Assembly (NCBI GenBank): GCA_965153355.1 | Contig: OZ231126.1 | Location: forward strand, 60,202,001-60,266,000 | Length of the DNA: 64,000 bases | DNA from: Flaccisagitta enflata | Taxonomy: Eukaryota > Chaetognatha > Sagittoidea > Aphragmophora | Reading direction: 5' to 3' | Part shown: one piece after another, positions 47,700-58,706 of the stretch | Position numbering within the stretch: position 1 is the stretch's first letter | How the letters are laid out: every line of letters starts with the position of its first letter | Translations under genes and position numbers: made by a program | The notes under the pieces: generated by a model | What the model was told of the DNA's origin: nothing | The model's input: the letters and a program-made list of their open reading frames with translations, nothing else | Database searches by the model: none

Positions 47700-48145
47700 T
47701 TTTGTGTAGGATCAATAAAGGAGTGTATCTAAGTTTGGTTAAGCATGCAAATACAAAAAAAACATGTTTATGAGCATAGCTGCTCATGTGTGAGAGCATT
47801 TTAGCTCATTTAGCTCACTTAGCTCAATCTTTTTTTTCTGATTTCAAATGCAATAAATAAGCAAATATATTGATAGATGTTTAAGCAAGCAATTACAAGA
47901 TAGCATGTCAGTGAGCAGAGCTGCTCATCTGTGAGGGTGTTTTTAAATATTCTAGCTCATTTAGCTCATTTAGCTTGCTCTTTTTTTCTGATTTCAAAAC
48001 CGATAAATAAATAAATGTTTTGATTTAAGCATGCAAATACAAGAAAGCATCTCAGTAAGCATAGCTGGTTGTGTAGTCGAGTGATTTTGAATATTTCAGC
48101 TCATCTAGCTCATTTGGCTCAGTCCTATTTTTCTCTGATTTTCTT
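47700..48145. repeat. Three ~160-bp tandem copies
   Basis: Each copy has AAGCATGCAAATACAAGA, GAGCATAGCTGCTCATGTG, a TTTAGCTCATTTAGCTCA stretch and TTTTTTTCTGATTTC. Starts are near 47742, 47884 and 48030. Confidence 0.82.
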
Positions 48146-48370
48146 ATACAATTGCTCTTAATTTGATCTAACAAATAAAAGTTGCAATGACTGAGAACAA
48201 AAGCTTGGTGAAAAGTGAACAAAGCTTACGACTTTTTTCCTCACGGCGACAGCCGCCATTACTGGTAAAGCCATTTGTGCCATCGATGTAACAAATGCCA
48301 TTCGCGCCATCTAAGCAACCAACGTAATTCGTGCCATTGACTCAATCAAAAGCCATTTACGCCGTTTTAT
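48146..48370. repeat. Dispersed repeat, inverse copy at 61015-61140
   Basis: CAATTGCTCTTAATTTGATC, AAAGCTTGGTGAAAAGTGA, ACGACTTTTTTCCTCACGG and GCGACAGCCGCCATTACTGG match the inverse of 61015-61140. The following GCCATTNGNGCCATC units are a small local tandem repeat. Confidence 0.75.
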
Positions 48371-48423
48371 TCAAATTCAAATACATTTTGATGAACTGTT
48401 ACGAAAATGAAAGGTCTGCCTCT

Positions 48424-48643
48424 TAGTCTGTCTGTCTGTCTGTCTGTCTGTCTAACTGTCCGGGTTTTGCGTTTGTGTTTGTGTCCTTTTGTCTGTCTGT
48501 GTGTCTATGTGTCTCTCTGTTCATCTGTTTGTCTATCTGTGTGTCTGTCAATTCTTTTAGCAGTCTGCCTGACTCTGCCTATGACTCTGTCTGCCTCCTT
48601 GTCTGTCCATCAGTTTGTGTCCCTTAGGTTCTGTCTCTCTGTC

Positions 48644-48735
<92 letters not shown>

Positions 48736-48825
48736 CCCGACCGCGCAACCAGTCGACCTTGTCTCACGTGTATTTCACTTTGCTTGTGTGTGTGTTTGTG
48801 TGTGTGTGTTTGTGTGTGTGTGTGT

Positions 48826-48860
<35 letters not shown>

Positions 48861-48888
48861 TGTTTGTGTTTGTGTTTGTGTTTGTGTT

Positions 48889-48929
<41 letters not shown>

Positions 48930-48941
48930 GTGTGTGTGTGG
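48424..48941. repeat. (CTGT)n, (CT)n and (GT)n tracts
   Basis: CTGT-rich sequence at 48424-48735 with CT at its end, unique 48736-48785, then (GT)n with TTTGTG interruptions at 48786-48941. Confidence 0.96.
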
Positions 48942-49453
48942 GTCTTGAGAATTTCGCGTAACGCGTTTCTCGTTTCTTTCCCATCGATCCGCCCCGTTTA
49001 TCCCTGGTGGAGTTTCCTCCAGAGTTGTGCGCGCACTTCTTAGCTTGCTAGTGATCGTCATTTTCTTATCCGCTGATTTCTTTTTTCTTTTTTCTTTTTT
49101 AACCAACTTGGTTCATGATTTGGATCGACAATACGTAACGAGTAAGGTTTCATACTGACGTTACGATGCCATGCCCGTTCAATCATCTGAAAATGGGGGA
49201 AATTATCTCGTCTAACTTATCCCCGGGGCACGACAGAGACTTAAAACCTGGGGCTGTCTTCTTCCTCTGTCACCCCCTCCTTGTATTCCACCAGAAGCCT
49301 TTCTCTCTGGCTGATCCCTCATCGTAATTCCCCCCCTCTTACCCCCTCCCCCTCATCCTCCCCCTCCTATCCCTTTACGCCAAATTTCCCTCTCTTTCCA
49401 TTTGCTCTTCTCTTCGGGTTTCTCCGGTTGCGCTTCTTCCTCTTCTTCTTTTT
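48942..49453. other. Pyrimidine-rich spacer
   Basis: No gene supported. A C/T-rich block lies at 49255-49450. Confidence 0.45.
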
Positions 49454-49612
49454 AGATGCGTCATTGCATCTCTATAAGAGGGTTTGTCCATCCGTCGGTC
49501 CGTCCGTTGGTCCGTTGGTCCGTCCGTCCGTCCGTCCGTCGGTCCGTCGGCCCGCTATGCCTCTTCTAATATCACGCAGATGACGCATCGAGTTGCCCGC
49601 CTGGGCTTGTTC
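49454..49612 (+). mobile_element. S element copy 12, AGATGC subtype
   Basis: Hairpin AGATGC-GTCATT-GCATCT (49454-49471), CTATAAGAGGGTTTGTCC, a GTCCGTCCGTCCGTCCG run, distal arm ATGACGCATC (49580-49589, perfect complement of GATGCGTCAT), GGGCTTGTTC. A third stem sequence with all three positions changed together. It lies ~475 bp upstream of the ATG of the gene. Confidence 0.87.
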
Positions 49613-49971
49613 AGATGCGCCTCCTTTTGTTTTTCTCACATCCCAGATCGATTTCTGAGTTGTCAGTCACAACGACGCCCGTGGGATGGCGCCACGCTGT
49701 GACAAGCTGCGCCACGCAGCGTCTTAAAGCGTCAAACGGTCGCTGCTGCTACCCTCGCCGGGAAGAACAATTTCTGCCGCGAATCAACAAAGTTAAATGA
49801 TTTTACAATCATTCCTTAGCAAGATTGTACTGGTCCTGATAGAAGTCGTTGTTTGTATCATTTGTGTCTCGATACTTAACAAGTAAATTCTGTTCGTTCA
49901 AAACACGTCACCCAGCTCGCTTTAAAACCATATCAAAGAACCGCCGCTTGTCGCTATGCGTTCAAAACGCC

Positions 49972-49978
49972 TATAAAA
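49972..49978 (+). promoter_or_regulatory. Possible TATA box of the nine-exon gene
   Basis: TATAAAA about 110 bp upstream of the ATG at 50089, in unique sequence. No initiator or other element is certain, so the promoter role is inferred from position only. Confidence 0.35.
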
Positions 49979-50088
49979 TTGAATTCCGGACGAAAGCGGT
50001 TCTCTCAAAATATCATTATATGAATAAACTTGAAACAACGCTATCTGACTTCGTGATAAGTGGAAAACAAAAGCCTCCAGTCTAAACA

Positions 50089-50187
50089 ATGAAGGAAAAG
50101 AAATCGAAGAAAGTAGTTCCGTCCGCGAAGAAAGTTGGAAAGATTAAATCCGAAACTATAACCGAATTGAATCTCCCGCGTATCGAA
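50089..50187 (+). CDS. Exon 1 of the nine-exon gene
   Basis: Start ATG at 50089 in context AACAATGA. 33 lysine-rich codons beginning [18 protein letters not shown] and ending LPRIE. The donor is GAA|GTGAGT at 50188, and an in-frame TGA follows nine bases into the intron. Phase out is 0. No earlier in-frame ATG is needed. The basic N-terminus could be a nuclear or nucleolar signal (inference). Confidence 0.65.
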
Positions 50188-53100
50188 GTGAGTGCGTGAG
50201 AGAGTGCGTGGTGGAAAAGAGTACACGTTTTTACGCCGCGATTTGGTGCTTCACATAGCAAAATTAGAATAGTTGATTTTTAAAACCGTTGTATTCTAAA
50301 CAGTACACTAGGGTAAAGTAGGGTAAAATGGGTCAGCGGGGTAAAGTGGGTCACTTAACTTTTTTTTTAAATTTTGCTGAAATCTGTTGAAATGAAGCAA
50401 TTTTTGCTTCTGATTTTGGGAAAAGGATGCCATATCCTCCTAGTCAAGACAAATAATTGCCCCTTGTTTGTAAGATTTGGATGCATTGTGAAATTAAATA
50501 GTAAATTGATAAAAAATTGTGCATTGCTAGGCATAAAACCAACTTCTGGTTTCCATGGAGACCAAATGGAGGAAGAAAGCAATTACCCACTGCCAACGTA
50601 CGAGGTTGCATGGTTAAACGTGGGCAGTAATAGTTTTCAGTTTTTAGGTATAGTTAGCTAAAAAAATAATTTATAGTAATGTGGGGTAAAATAGGTCACC
50701 GTGCAAAGATCATGAAATTTTAATCAAAATGCTGAGATATGCTTGTTATCCAATATCATGGGTCAGAGTTAGTGAGATACAGCTCATTCCTGCCCTTAAC
50801 ATCTTGTTCCATTGTTGTTTAAAGATTTTATAATATAAATATATGATTTGATGCTAAACTGTTATTTTCAAAAAACTTATCACATAACCTTATATTTTTT
50901 GCCTTCAAATACTTTTTTTCAGTTCAATTGATATGTTAGGTCACTCATTTTTCACTACATGTATTGCGTTGCAACTCATCACTTGGAATGAAGTAGTGGT
51001 CAATATTTTTCAAAAGAAAGTAGGTGACCCATTTAACCCCACCTAGGTGGGGTAAAATGGGTCACCTACTCGTTTTTAAAATGGGAAGGGTTGACCTCCT
51101 CGCTCATTTCTAGGAGGCAATTTTCTTTTTTGGGGTAGTAGAGAAAACACCCATGTCCGTCATCAATCATAAAGATTTTCATTTTAGTAAAAAATTAAGA
51201 GATATTAAAAAAGTAATCGAAAAAGTGACCCATTTTACCCCACTTCACCCTATGTCCTCTCAAGTCTCAACCGAGTCACTTTGTTAGCGAGTGTGCTCGT
51301 GTATCGTATTTCGTAAAGCGAACATACTAGCCACCGTTCCGAGTTCTGTTATACGTCAGGTATCGCGAACTAGCGTGGGATTTGACGAGTACAAAGAAGA
51401 CAGTTTGTTTGAAAGTGTTTACCAAGACTCAAGCAACACAAGCAGAGGTCAAGGGTCAGACTGGGAAGACGAGGATCAAGATCAACAAAATGAAGATGAA
51501 GGTAAGTTGTAGGAGACTGTTCGTGACCGAAATGAAGACGCTGTTATTATTAGTAATTATTAATATGCTTTTACGGCAGCAAAGGTGACAATAGATAATT
51601 TTGATGACTAATGAGCCTGTTACATATTGACGGATAATCGACCTAGATAATTATCCGACATACAAAACAAAACGCGAAGTTTAACGCGCGCATGGAGAAT
51701 TGTAAATTGGAGATGAAAACTATGGAATCAAATTCTTCAGATTATTTTTCCTCTCTTCCTTCTAAAGAGGCCAATGCGAAAACGTTCCAATTTTTGGACG
51801 CTCTGGAAATGTCTTCCGCCAAAGAGTTCCGAGTATGTTCTGTATGGGAAAACCCTTCAGGATTGGGTGGGGGCTATATTAATACAAAGCTAACTGGTGG
51901 TACACGATGTAAATGTATGAACCTCATTGACAAACAAGTCATCCAAGGATCGCACATGGTCAGCGGTACCCGTTGCCCTGCTTGGAGTGTTTAGGTGAAG
52001 AATCGAGATGAAAGCAGGGCAGCGGCCCCAAAGGACCGATGTCCTGTAGAACACAGGGGTGAATTTCCATACGTCCTCGGAAGAGGTGAGGGGCTCTGAA
52101 AAGATTTGACCATATCCCAGAGGTTTGATTCCGGCCAACAAGGCTGAATTCAGCCCAGTGAAGGCTGATTATGACCAGATGAGGGCTGATTTCAGTTCCG
52201 AGAGGGTTGATTTCAAGCCTGAGAGAGGCAATTTCAGGTCTAAGACTTTGGTCAAGGATGGCTGGTTTCATGCCTGGGAATGCTGGTTTCATGCCTGGGT
52301 CCCAGGCTGGGAGGCGAGAATATGGGCTTAAGAGGCCTGATTATGGGCCTGAGACGACTGATTTGGGGCGTACAAGAGCTGATTTGGGGCCTGAGAGGGC
52401 TGATTTTGAGCTCTAGAGACCAGATTTCAGGCCCCAGTAGGCTGGATGAGGGCCTCAGGCCTCTGAAGGGGGGGGACGGACGGAAGGACGGACGGACGGA
52501 CGGACGTATGGAAATTCACCCCTGTGTTCTACAGGACATCGGCCCTTTGGGGCCGCTGCCCAAAAAGGCCGTATTCACACTTCCTCTGTCGCGGACGGGT
52601 GGGCGGGAGCGGAAAACCTCGATAATCAACTTTTTGACGGACGGAGGGACTGACGGACTGATCAACCGACACGGCAAGTCTTAGAGTCGCGTGTGCGCGA
52701 CTAGGAAATTTAAGACGGCAAGAACAATGAAGTTGTTACAATTTAGAAGAACATCTATCAGTGGGGAAAAGTAAACAAGGCCAAGTAGGCTAATAAGGTG
52801 CGCCGTACCAACAGATCAACTGACCAATGGACACAGCCAGTTATAGGGTTGCGTTGGCGCACCTAGAAACAGACGCTTGGTCTTTCTTTGAAGGATTTGA
52901 ACGATTTGTAACCAAATTCCATGATTTGGATAGAAAGATCAATCAATAAGAACTAAACAAATCTAGACTAGGCATAAATTCGCAAATCAATTTGTTTCCA
53001 AATTACTTAAAGTCTGAGTAACTTGACATCTCCAGGTTGATCCATATCCCCACTTATTAAAGAATTTCCAAACAAATTGACTCCTCTTTTATCGTATCAT

Positions 53101-53477
53101 CAGAGCCACAAAAACAGTCCAAACAAAAACGACTACGACGGAGATGATTCTAGACTAGACAAGTCTGTCAATCGTCAGCGGAAAAAGAAAAGCCAAAACA
53201 GTGAACCAGAGGGAAAAACTACCGAAGTTACCGAAGGCCTGGAAGAGCCCGCGGTCGCTAAAACGTTGATGACGTCATCGACGATCCGGAAACCGAAACC
53301 GGAAATCATTCGCTTCTCCGACGAGCAATTCCACGACTGCTTCACGAGACTCAAAGTCGATTTGAACAACGAACTATTTGATTTTCTGCGCGATAGCGTC
53401 ATGGAGGATGTTTATCAGTAAGGAGCGGTAGCTGATGATGAAGTCTATGTCTTTTTGCTCTTTCATTATCAGTGTGT

Positions 53478-53561
<84 letters not shown>

Positions 53562-56500
53562 TTGTGTGTGTGTGTATTTGTGTGTGAATGTGTGTTAGTG
53601 TGTGTGTGCCCACGTGCGTGCGCGTGTGAGCGTGTGTGTGTGTGTGTATTTCTGTTTTGCTTTTGTGTATGTGTATCTATATTTCTACTGGATGTAGGGG
53701 AGCTCGGAGAATCGCCACGTCCACTTAGCATTTCAAGACCAAGTCAGGATCAAGACCGACTTACGTAAAAAGTGAAAATTGTAAAAAAAAAGTTGTAATT
53801 TTCCTACTTTTTGCACCATTTATTAGTGATAATCTTCTGTCTGAAGGCTTTTTGTGATGTTTTAAATAAAATCAGTTGCATTTCTCTCTTTTTTATCTGT
53901 TTTTATTTTCAAAAAAATTCTAATTTTTCAATCACTCTTAATTTAAGACTGACTAGCTTTTCAAGACCGACTTTTACCACGTCCATGGACGTGGTGGACG
54001 TGGCGTCCCCTACATCCATGTTTCTACTTTGCTTTATCTTGATATTGACAAAAATTTATCTCTCGCTAAGGCCTTGCTGTAAGAAACGTATCAACAATTA
54101 AACCCTCCAAAGGTCCCGATTTTAACAAAGTTCCGCGTGTAACACTAACAGAGGATATTTCTTTTTCCTCTCAGCCAGTTTTCTTTTCTTTCTTTAATTA
54201 AGTTCAGTAGATTTTCATCTTTTACAGGGGCAATATGTTGGTCCCTTGAAATGAGTGGGGTTTCAATGTACATAAATATTTGCATAAGCAAGTCAAATTG
54301 AGGGAAGTCATAGTGGCTATATGACGGGGTCTCTCCGAAGCCAACATTTGTGTTTCAAAGAAGGTCAAAATGGAAAAAATAAATGAATAAAAATGAAAAA
54401 AACAAGTGAATAAAAGTGACTGAGTTGGGTCAGATAAAATATTAAAAGAAAAATTTGCATTTATTTAGCAAGAGGACCAAGTTTAGCCAATGATGATTAA
54501 AAAAAAATTTCCATTTTTGTCCGCGACGGAATACCATTCCGACGCGGACTATAATTCGAGGCGGGTGGGTGTCGTCGTTGTCGTCGTCGTTGTTGTCGTT
54601 GTCGTCGTCCACACTTTTAAAAATGGGCTAACTTTTGAACGCCTTGACCGATTTGCTTCATATTTGGAGGGAAGTTGTACTAGGGTAAGCCGCTTTGCAG
54701 CCTATGCGTATGTTATGATCCGACCCACCCAACCGGCCCAACCAGCCTACCAGCCTAAAAGTGAAAAACATGCATAACTTTGGCATTTTTCAACCGATTT
54801 GGTTAAAATTTGGTATGTAGTCCCTAAATGGAAGAACTCAACATATGTATTTGAATTGTAAAGATTTTAGCATGCTAACCGGCCAAACAGGCCTACCACC
54901 CAACCAGCCTACTAGCCTAAAAGTGAAAAACGTGCATAACTTTGGCATTTTTCAACCAATTTGGTTAAAACTTGGTATGTAGTCTCTAAATGGAAGGACT
55001 CAACATATGTATTCTATTCGTAAAGATTTTAGCATGCTAACCGGCCAAACCGGCCTACCACCCAACCAGCCTAAAAGTGAAAAACGTGCATAACTTTGGC
55101 ATTTTTCAACCGATTTGGTTAAAACTTGGTATGTAGTGTCTAAATGGAAGGACTCAACATATGTATTTGATTTGTAAAGATTTTAGCATGCTAACCGGCC
55201 AAACTGGCCTACCACCCAACCAGCCTACCAGCCTAATAGTGAAAAACGTGCATAACTTCGGCATTTTTCTACCGATTTGGTTAAAATTTGGTATGTAGTC
55301 CCTAAATGGAAGAACTCAACATATGTATTTGAATTGTAAAGATTTTAGAATGCTAACCGGCCAAACCAGCCTACCACCCAACCCGCCCACCAGCCTAAAA
55401 GTGAAAAACGTGCATAACTTTGGCATTTTTCAACCGATTTGGTTAAAACTTGGTATGTAGTCTCTAAATGGAAGGACTCAACATATGTATTTGATTTGTA
55501 AAGATTATAGCATGCTAACTGGCCAGACTGGCCAAACCGCCATTTGACAACGCCGTTTGACAACGCCGTTTGACAACGCCGTTTGACAACGCCGTTTGAC
55601 AACGCCGTTTGACAACGCCGTTTGACAACGCCGTTTGACAACGCCGTTTGACAACGCCGTTTGACAACGCCGTTTGACAACGCCGTTTGACAACGCCGTT
55701 TGACAACGCCGTTTGACAACGCCGTTTGACAACGCCGTTTGACAACGCCGTTTGACAACGCCGTTTGACAACGTTGTTTGACAACGCCGTTTGACAACGT
55801 TGTTTGACAACGCTATTTGACAACGCCGTATGACAACGCCGTATGACAACGCCGTATGACAACGCCGTATGACAACGCCGTATGACAACGCCGTATGATA
55901 ACGCCGTATGACAACGCCGTATGACAACGCCGTATGACAACGCCGTATGACAGCGCCGTATGACAACGCCGTATGACAACGCCGTATGACGACGCCGTAT
56001 GACGACGCCGTATGACGACGCCGTATGACGACATCGTTTGACCCCAGTCACGGACCCATACTCTTTTAAGATTTTTTAAATTTTTGGTTACTGATAGGGG
56101 GCTGGTCGAAATTCTAAATTTGCATAGAGAATAAAAAATTGCAAAAACCAAGAACATAGTTCTCTTCCCAAATCGATTACAGAAAGAACTATGTTTTTCA
56201 AAATGCAAGATTTCCCTGTGTGTGGCTTTCTTACAATTTCGACCTAAGAAAATAGAAAAAAATGTAAGCAGAAATTCACTAAAAATCCTCCTTTTGCTCC
56301 TTGTTTTTATGTGAATTGCATAGTTAAAAAAAAAATTTAGGTCAGAATATGATATAAATGTATGCACCAAGTATCTTTAGAGAAAATTTGTCCACTGAAA
56401 GCATTCCAGCTTCATTATTGTCCTGATAATGATGCAAAAAGTATGGTGAAACACTTCATTTTCCTCCAAAAATTTGCCGTCATATCCTTTTTTGTACAGG

Positions 56501-56743
56501 GAGGTGAAGCAAAAAAATGACGAGGAAATGAAACATAAATCGGAAAAGAGCCTCGGAGAAAATAAAAGCGGAAATAACGAATACGACAACAACGAATGTG
56601 GAAACAACAAATGTAAAAATACGTAACCAATGCGAAAATAACAAATGCGGAAGGGACTTTCATAAGGCACTGCACAATTTGTTAAAAAGTACACCCTCAC
56701 ACTCATGCAGACACACACTCATGCTCACACACACACACTCATG

Positions 56744-56812
<69 letters not shown>

Positions 56813-56835
56813 ATTCTCACACACACACACACTCT

Positions 56836-56899
<64 letters not shown>

Positions 56900-57150
56900 A
56901 TGAAGGGCGTGGCCCGAATGAGGATGAAAAGAGATAAATTCAATGCAATAAAAGAGGTTTCGAGGGGGCGCGCGATGATTGATTCCTTTATCTCTGTTTT
57001 CGTTCAGGTAAGGAATCCAAGGCATCCGGTTTTATATGTGAAGATGGATTGGACGCATTTATAGATCGTACTATCAGTCTAGAGAGCGCGGAAAGAAGAG
57101 ACGAGGAAGATTTGTTGCGACAGCTGGAAGTAGGAAGGCAGGGGAAAAAA

Positions 57151-57182
<32 letters not shown>

Positions 57183-58634
57183 TGACAAGTAGACATTAAT
57201 AAACAGAAGAAGAAGAAAAAAAAAAGAAAAAGAATATGAAAATGAAAATGAAGAAGAAGAAGAAGAAGAAGAAGAAGAAGAAGAAGAAGAAGAAGAAGAA
57301 GAAGAAGAAGAAGAAGAAGAAGAAGAAGAAATCAAAATCAAGGAAATGATGATTAGTGAGAAGAACAAGGCCGGATACACGGCCACCAGTTGCGGACGGG
57401 TGGGCAAGGGCGGAAATACAAGTGTCTGCAACTAAAAATCTTCTAAAACGCTTGTTTTCCCACTTATCGACTTGTGCTGAGAGACGGACCGACGGACGGA
57501 CCGACGGACGGACGGACAAAGCCTCTTATAGAGTTGCGTGTCCGCAACTAAAAATGCTAAATGAAGAAGAAATTCAAGAAAAAAATGAAAAAGAAAAAGA
57601 CCATGTGACGCGGGGTCACAATATTGTTGCGTACGGGTGGATAGGGGCATCCAACCTCCAGCCTCACCCCAACTCTCCCTCGATACCATCCTCCACACGC
57701 ACATCCAAATGTGCGCTTCTACATCTTTTGACGGGTGCGTTACGTATGGACGGTTGGATGGACCGACGGACCGACGCGACAGAACAACGTCAGCGACAAC
57801 AATATTAAAATCAACAACAAAAAAACAACAACAACAACAAAAACAACTCAAGGTTTGACGCCCCCCCCCGGCCCCCCCTCAACAGCTTGCAACGGCCCAA
57901 CACGAAGAAGAGCGCAAGAACCGCAACTCTAACGCCATCGAGAGAAATTGGCAGGAAAATTCGCAGCAATACGAAGATTACACTCTCTCGACGGGCAACA
58001 AAAGCGCCGATACAGAAAGCCGGAGTAAAAATCAAAGAATTAACGACGATGAAAAGAAATCGGGAGTCAACGGCGATGAGGATGATGATGATGATCGTCT
58101 GCCCAGATCCTCGCCTCCCACTCCTCTTCCTCCTCATCATCGTGATGATGAGAGATCGATCGCGACGGAAGATGACACGACCGTCGTTTCGAGGAACACT
58201 AACGTCATCAGCAATAACGAAGACGAAACGTCCATATATTGTTCCTTCCTACCTTGTATCAAGTTCTTGAGAAGAAAGAAGAACAGGAATGGTGACGATG
58301 ACGGTAAAGACCAAGTAGGCGATGATTATTATTCCAAAAGGCAGCCTCCAACTTTGGGCACGAGTGATGGTTCCGCGGTCAAGACATCCACAGTCTCCAT
58401 CTTGGGCCGCGCCATTCGAAAATCCATGGAGAGCCTCACAAAGAAATTGTCGTTGAAGAATAACGAGAGTCGATTGCCCCACGAGATGATCGGGATGCGG
58501 GAAGTGGACAGCTACGATTCCATCGGCAGTTTTGGCACCATATCATCGCAGCCCGACGGGTGGAAGTCCCTCGAAATGTACCCAAATTTCAAAGTAAAGG
58601 CTGGTTGCGTGTTCATGTCTGTGTGTGCTTGCGC

Positions 58635-58706
<72 letters not shown>

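Noticed and set aside
51692-51994. Separate exon with [18 protein letters not shown]
   Set aside because: It runs into the M element at 51944, and no acceptor/donor pair fits the phases of exons 2 and 3.
53104-53417. Start of exon 3 at the TCATCAG acceptor
   Set aside because: It would need a further exon to correct the phase after exon 2, and I could not find one. It remains an alternative.
55345-56051. Cys/Arg-rich repeat protein ([13 protein letters not shown])
   Set aside because: It is the translation of a 13-bp minisatellite in three frames at once.
57887-58270. 127-codon frame overlapping exon 6
   Set aside because: It is out of frame with the 236-codon exon, ends early and fits no donor in phase.
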